Of a stretch of 64,000 nt of DNA, positions 61,408 to 64,000 are shown piece after piece (positions within the stretch are counted from its first letter, which is position 1; each line of letters starts with the position of its first letter). Both the position numbers and the translations under genes were made by a program. Under the pieces are notes generated by a model that was not told where the DNA came from, ran no database searches, and was given only the letters and a program-made list of their open reading frames with translations. This DNA comes from UBA6164 sp964344155. GTDB taxonomy: Bacteria; Patescibacteriota; Gracilibacteria; BD1-5; UBA6164. The stretch covers positions 1 to 64,000 of the forward strand of contig CAYFMG010000005.1 in the NCBI GenBank assembly GCA_964344155.1, written 5' to 3'.

Positions 61408-62496
61408 ATGAATATAGATGATAGATTATCTTTAACAGATGATACCCATATTTTAAATGTGGAAGAAATACCTAGTCCTTGTGAGTTGATAATGGAGAAT
61501 GGTTTAGAATTAGATAAAGATACAGCCAAACAAATTAGGTTATGGAGAAAAACAGCCAGCGATATTATATATAAAAAGGATAATAGAGTTTTAACTGTTG
61601 TTTGACCTTGTTCTATACATGACCCAAAACAAGCATTAGATTATGCTAAGAGGCTAAAGGAAATAGAAGACAGATACCCAAATCTATTTATTGTTATGAG
61701 AACATATTTTGAAAAACCACGTACTACTATTGGATGGAAAGGTTTGATTAATGATCCTAATTTAGATGCTAGTTTTGATATAGAAACATGACTAAAAACA
61801 GCTAGAAAATTGCTTTTAGAAATAAATGAGTTATGATTACCTGTATCTACTGAGTTTTTAGATGAAATAAGTCCTCAGTATATTTGAGATCAAATAACAT
61901 GGTGAGCTATTTGAGCAAGAACGACTGAAAGTCAAATTCATAGAGAATTAGCTTCTTGATTATCTGCTGTTATTTGATTTAAAAATTGAACTGATTGAAC
62001 AATAAAAATAGCTATAGATGCTATATGAGCAAGTAATAAAAGTCACCACTTTTTATCTGTAACAAAAGAATGAAAAACTGCTATAGTAACAAGTACATGA
62101 AATAAACATACTCATGTTATTCTTAGATGAGGTGATTCTGGGCCAAACTATGATTTAGAAAGTGTTGAGAAAGTTTCTCTTGATTTAGAAAAAGCATGAG
62201 TAGATACATGAATCATGATTGATGCTTCACATGCTAATAGTAACAAAGATCATAATAATCAAATAAAAGTAATAAAAGATGTAGCTGAACAAATAAGGGC
62301 TTGAAATAAAAATATTACTTGAGTAATGATTGAGAGTCATATAAATGCTTGAAATCAAGCTTATACAGCATGAGTAGATGATCCAAGTAAACTAGAATAT
62401 GGAATAAGTATCACAGATAAGTGTGTAGATTTTGAGACAACTGAAGAGATGCTTGAGATACTAGATGATGCAATAGAAGAAAGAAAAACGAAATAA
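61408..62496 (+). CDS. aroF: 3-deoxy-7-phosphoheptulonate (DAHP) synthase, class I
   Basis: The 362-residue protein condenses phosphoenolpyruvate and erythrose 4-phosphate, the first step of aromatic amino acid synthesis. Motifs of the AroFGH type: VVGPCSIHDPKQALDYAKRL, RTYFEKPRTTIGWKG, GLPVSTEFLD, GARTTESQIHRE, GDSGPN and MIDASHANS with the metal-binding His. Many are TGA glycines. It follows the Phe leader, so it is under phenylalanine attenuation, and is followed by pheA 67 bp downstream. Confidence 0.95.
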
Positions 62497-62545
62497 CCCA
62501 CCCTTTAATTCCCTCCCTAACATTATGGAGGGATAATAAGGACTA
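62497..62545. repeat. Remnant of an inverted-repeat element
   Basis: CCACCCTTTAATTCCCTCC and the following GGAGGGATAATAAGG in the spacer between aroF and pheA resemble one arm of the short repeats, with decayed ends. No coding capacity. Confidence 0.4.
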
Positions 62546-62563
62546 TTTATTAACTTATAAAAA

Positions 62564-63376
62564 ATGAATTTAATTTATCAATGAGTCCCTTGAGCTTATA
62601 GTAATATAGCTTGTTTGGAGGCTAAAAAATGATTAAATGTAGATATAGAAAATATAGAATGATTGGTTGATTTTAAGTCTGTGTGGGAAACTATAGATGA
62701 TAACAATATTGCAGTATTGCCTGTTGAGAATTCTTATGCTTGAAATATTCATGAGAATATATATGGTTTTTTGAGGTATGATTACAAAATAATTTGAGAG
62801 ATAAATCTAGCTGTTAATCATAGTTTATTATCAAGAGAAGAAAATATAGAGGATATAAAGGAGGTTTATTCTCATCCTCAGGCTTTGGATCAGTGTCATA
62901 ATTTTTTAAAACAAAGAAATATTAAGCCTATTGCTTACGGAGATACGGCTTGAGCTGCTGAGATGCTTGATAGAAAAAAGCTTTCTTGAGCTTGAGTTAT
63001 AGCTTCTAGTTTGGCTTGAGAGATTTATTCTTTGAATAATATACAAACACATATTCAGGATCAAGAGTGAAATACTACTAGGTTTTTTGTTATAGCACCC
63101 AAGGATAGTGATATAGAATTTAAACCACTTAGTTCAAAGATAAGTATTATTTTTGAAGCAAAGAATATTCCGGCTAGTTTGTACAAGTGTCTTTGAGCTT
63201 TTGCTGATAATAGTGTTAATTTAACAAAGATTGAGAGTATGCCTAGTTTGAAATGACCTTTTAGTTATTTGTTTTGGATAACTTGTGAGTGAGGTTTGTG
63301 AGATGAGAATATAAAGAAGTCGCTTGAGGAATTGAAAAAATTTACAAATGTTATAAGAATACTTTGAGAGTACTAA
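62564..63376 (+). CDS. pheA: Prephenate dehydratase with ACT domain
   Basis: The 270-residue protein converts prephenate to phenylpyruvate. Motifs: the N-terminal LIYQGVPGAYSNIACL, LPVENSYAGNIHEN, VNHSLL, SHPQALDQC, GDTAGAAEML and the catalytic NTTRFFVIA. The C-terminal 75 residues are an ACT domain (ISIIFEAKNIPASLYKCL, LTKIESMPSL) for Phe feedback. No chorismate mutase is fused. It lies behind aroF, under the same leader. A hairpin terminator (AAGAAGCAATTTAATTGCTTCTT, 63384-63406) follows. Confidence 0.95.
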
Positions 63377-63412
63377 AAAAAGAAGCAATTTAATTGCTTC
63401 TTTTTTTTGTAT

Positions 63413-64000
63413 TTACTCTACAACATAATTATATTTTGCCATAGGAGCTTGTCATAATAGTTTTAAATCCTCATCACTTATTTTTAATTCTCAGTTTTTA
63501 TCTAATACTTCAGGGATATAGTCTACTATATCTTGATATCCTTCTTTTCAGTATTCTTCAATATCTTTGATTAAATCCATCCATCATTCTAAACCATTAT
63601 ATTTTTCTATTATTTCTTTAGAGTAATATAATGATTGATAGAATCAATATGGTAGTAATTCATTTAATTTTTTCAGGTATTCAATATATTTTTCTTCATT
63701 TTCTTTACTAGTTAGATTAAAAGGATCTTTTTCATTTACTTGGATATATATTCCTCTATCTTCAAACTCTTCTAATTTATATACTAGGGGTTTTATCTTT
63801 TTCTTAAACTCTTCTTTGTTTAAGATATTTTTGAATATGAAAGGTCATAAGAAAGAGATCTTATTAATATAGTTTAATATACCATATCTTTTTCAATTAC
63901 AATATTTGTTTATATAATTTATCTTATTTAAAAAGTGTCACTTTTCATTGTAGTAAAAATTTTTATCTCAATATCAAGTTCATATTCAGTAAATTACTTT
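63413..64000 (-). CDS. Hypothetical protein (partial, N-terminus outside window)
   Basis: The frame is open from the window edge (64000) to TAA at 63413, giving 195 visible residues when TGA is Gly. The first 80 residues are repeat-like with Gly/Tyr/Asn (GIGTGYGDKNFYYNEKGHF, NKYCNGKRYGILNYINK). The rest is helical and acidic (EEFEDRGIYIQV, YGKEGYQDIVDYIPEVL), ending APMAKYNYVVE. The repeated Gly-Tyr pattern may be the end of a beta repeat array as in the proteins at 47528 and 55032, but the identity is uncertain. Confidence 0.6.

Noticed and set aside
1..64000. TGA as Trp (mycoplasma code) or selenocysteine
   Set aside because: TGA columns fall on conserved glycines (P-loop, HicA GSH, AdoMet loop, Band 7 and FtsW motifs), Trp is separately encoded by TGG, and TGA is far too frequent for selenocysteine.
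1..64000. CRISPR arrays, rRNA or tRNA genes
   Set aside because: No regularly spaced repeats and no rRNA or tRNA signatures were seen on either strand.

Overview
The window comes from an AT-rich bacterium that reads TGA as glycine (genetic code 25). Nearly every native gene appears broken in the standard code and becomes one long, recognisable protein when TGA is read as Gly. TGA falls on invariant glycines, for example in the UvrD P-loop (GAGSGK), and native genes stop only with TAA or TAG. This code is known from the candidate phyla Absconditabacteria (SR1) and Gracilibacteria (BD1-5). The sequence alone does not let me choose between them. No rRNA, tRNA or CRISPR array is visible.

Layout. 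1-4905: lysine-rich exported protein (partial), DNA polymerase III delta, a truncated MutS, FtsW, YggT and RNase III. 5003-5414: HicBA toxin-antitoxin. 5533-7087: two foreign-looking membrane proteins. 7191-9172: two unknown proteins, NusB and ribosomal protein L32. 9311-12342: OmpR-type response regulator, histidine kinase and an exported coiled-coil protein. 12368-17961: UDP-GlcNAc 2-epimerase, a foreign-looking orphan, an EamA-like transporter, an SPFH protein and a nucleotidyltransferase. 18165-22989: envelope cluster (FemX-like, DegT aminotransferase, MurF-like ligase, alpha/beta hydrolase). 23072-26800: unknown protein, a foreign-looking small gene, an interrupted carbonic-anhydrase-like gene and an acidic charged-helix exported protein. 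26859-39104: a 12 kb island. 39248-42580: UvrD helicase with an intein. 42681-43070: broken PemK/MazF-like toxin. 43200-52956: vWA protein, AAA+ ATPase, beta-repeat-like protein and a 1394-residue beta-CASP nuclease-like protein. 53094-56198: small protein and an uncharacterised operon. 56335-61057: RlmD/TrmA methyltransferase, unknown protein, glycosyltransferases and a DUF559 element. 61249-63376: Phe-rich leader peptide with an attenuator, DAHP synthase and prephenate dehydratase. 63413-64000: partial unknown gene.

Two gene populations are interleaved. Native genes use TGA for Gly and show no Shine-Dalgarno sequence. Seventeen other genes (5533-7087, 13866-14342, 24457-24675, 26859-39104) contain no in-frame TGA, use only GGN for Gly and nearly all have a clear GGAG/GAGG site before the start. 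Two of them end in TGA, which this host would read through. They look like genes acquired from standard-code bacteria. The island carries a K+ channel with RCK domain, a membrane-anchored polyamine aminopropyltransferase, an SdiA-regulated-like protein, XpaC-like and TelA proteins, DUF4178-like and DUF2617-like proteins, a lipoprotein and a DUF350 membrane protein. This is a stress or polyamine gene neighbourhood normally seen in standard-code bacteria.

Other highlights are a promoter architecture shared by many genes (TTGACT, 16 bp, TATAAT), an intein in UvrD, a transcription attenuator of phenylalanine-leader type before the aromatic genes, a DUF559 gene bounded by inverted repeats with two gene-less short copies nearby, and three genes broken by in-frame TAA or TAG codons.
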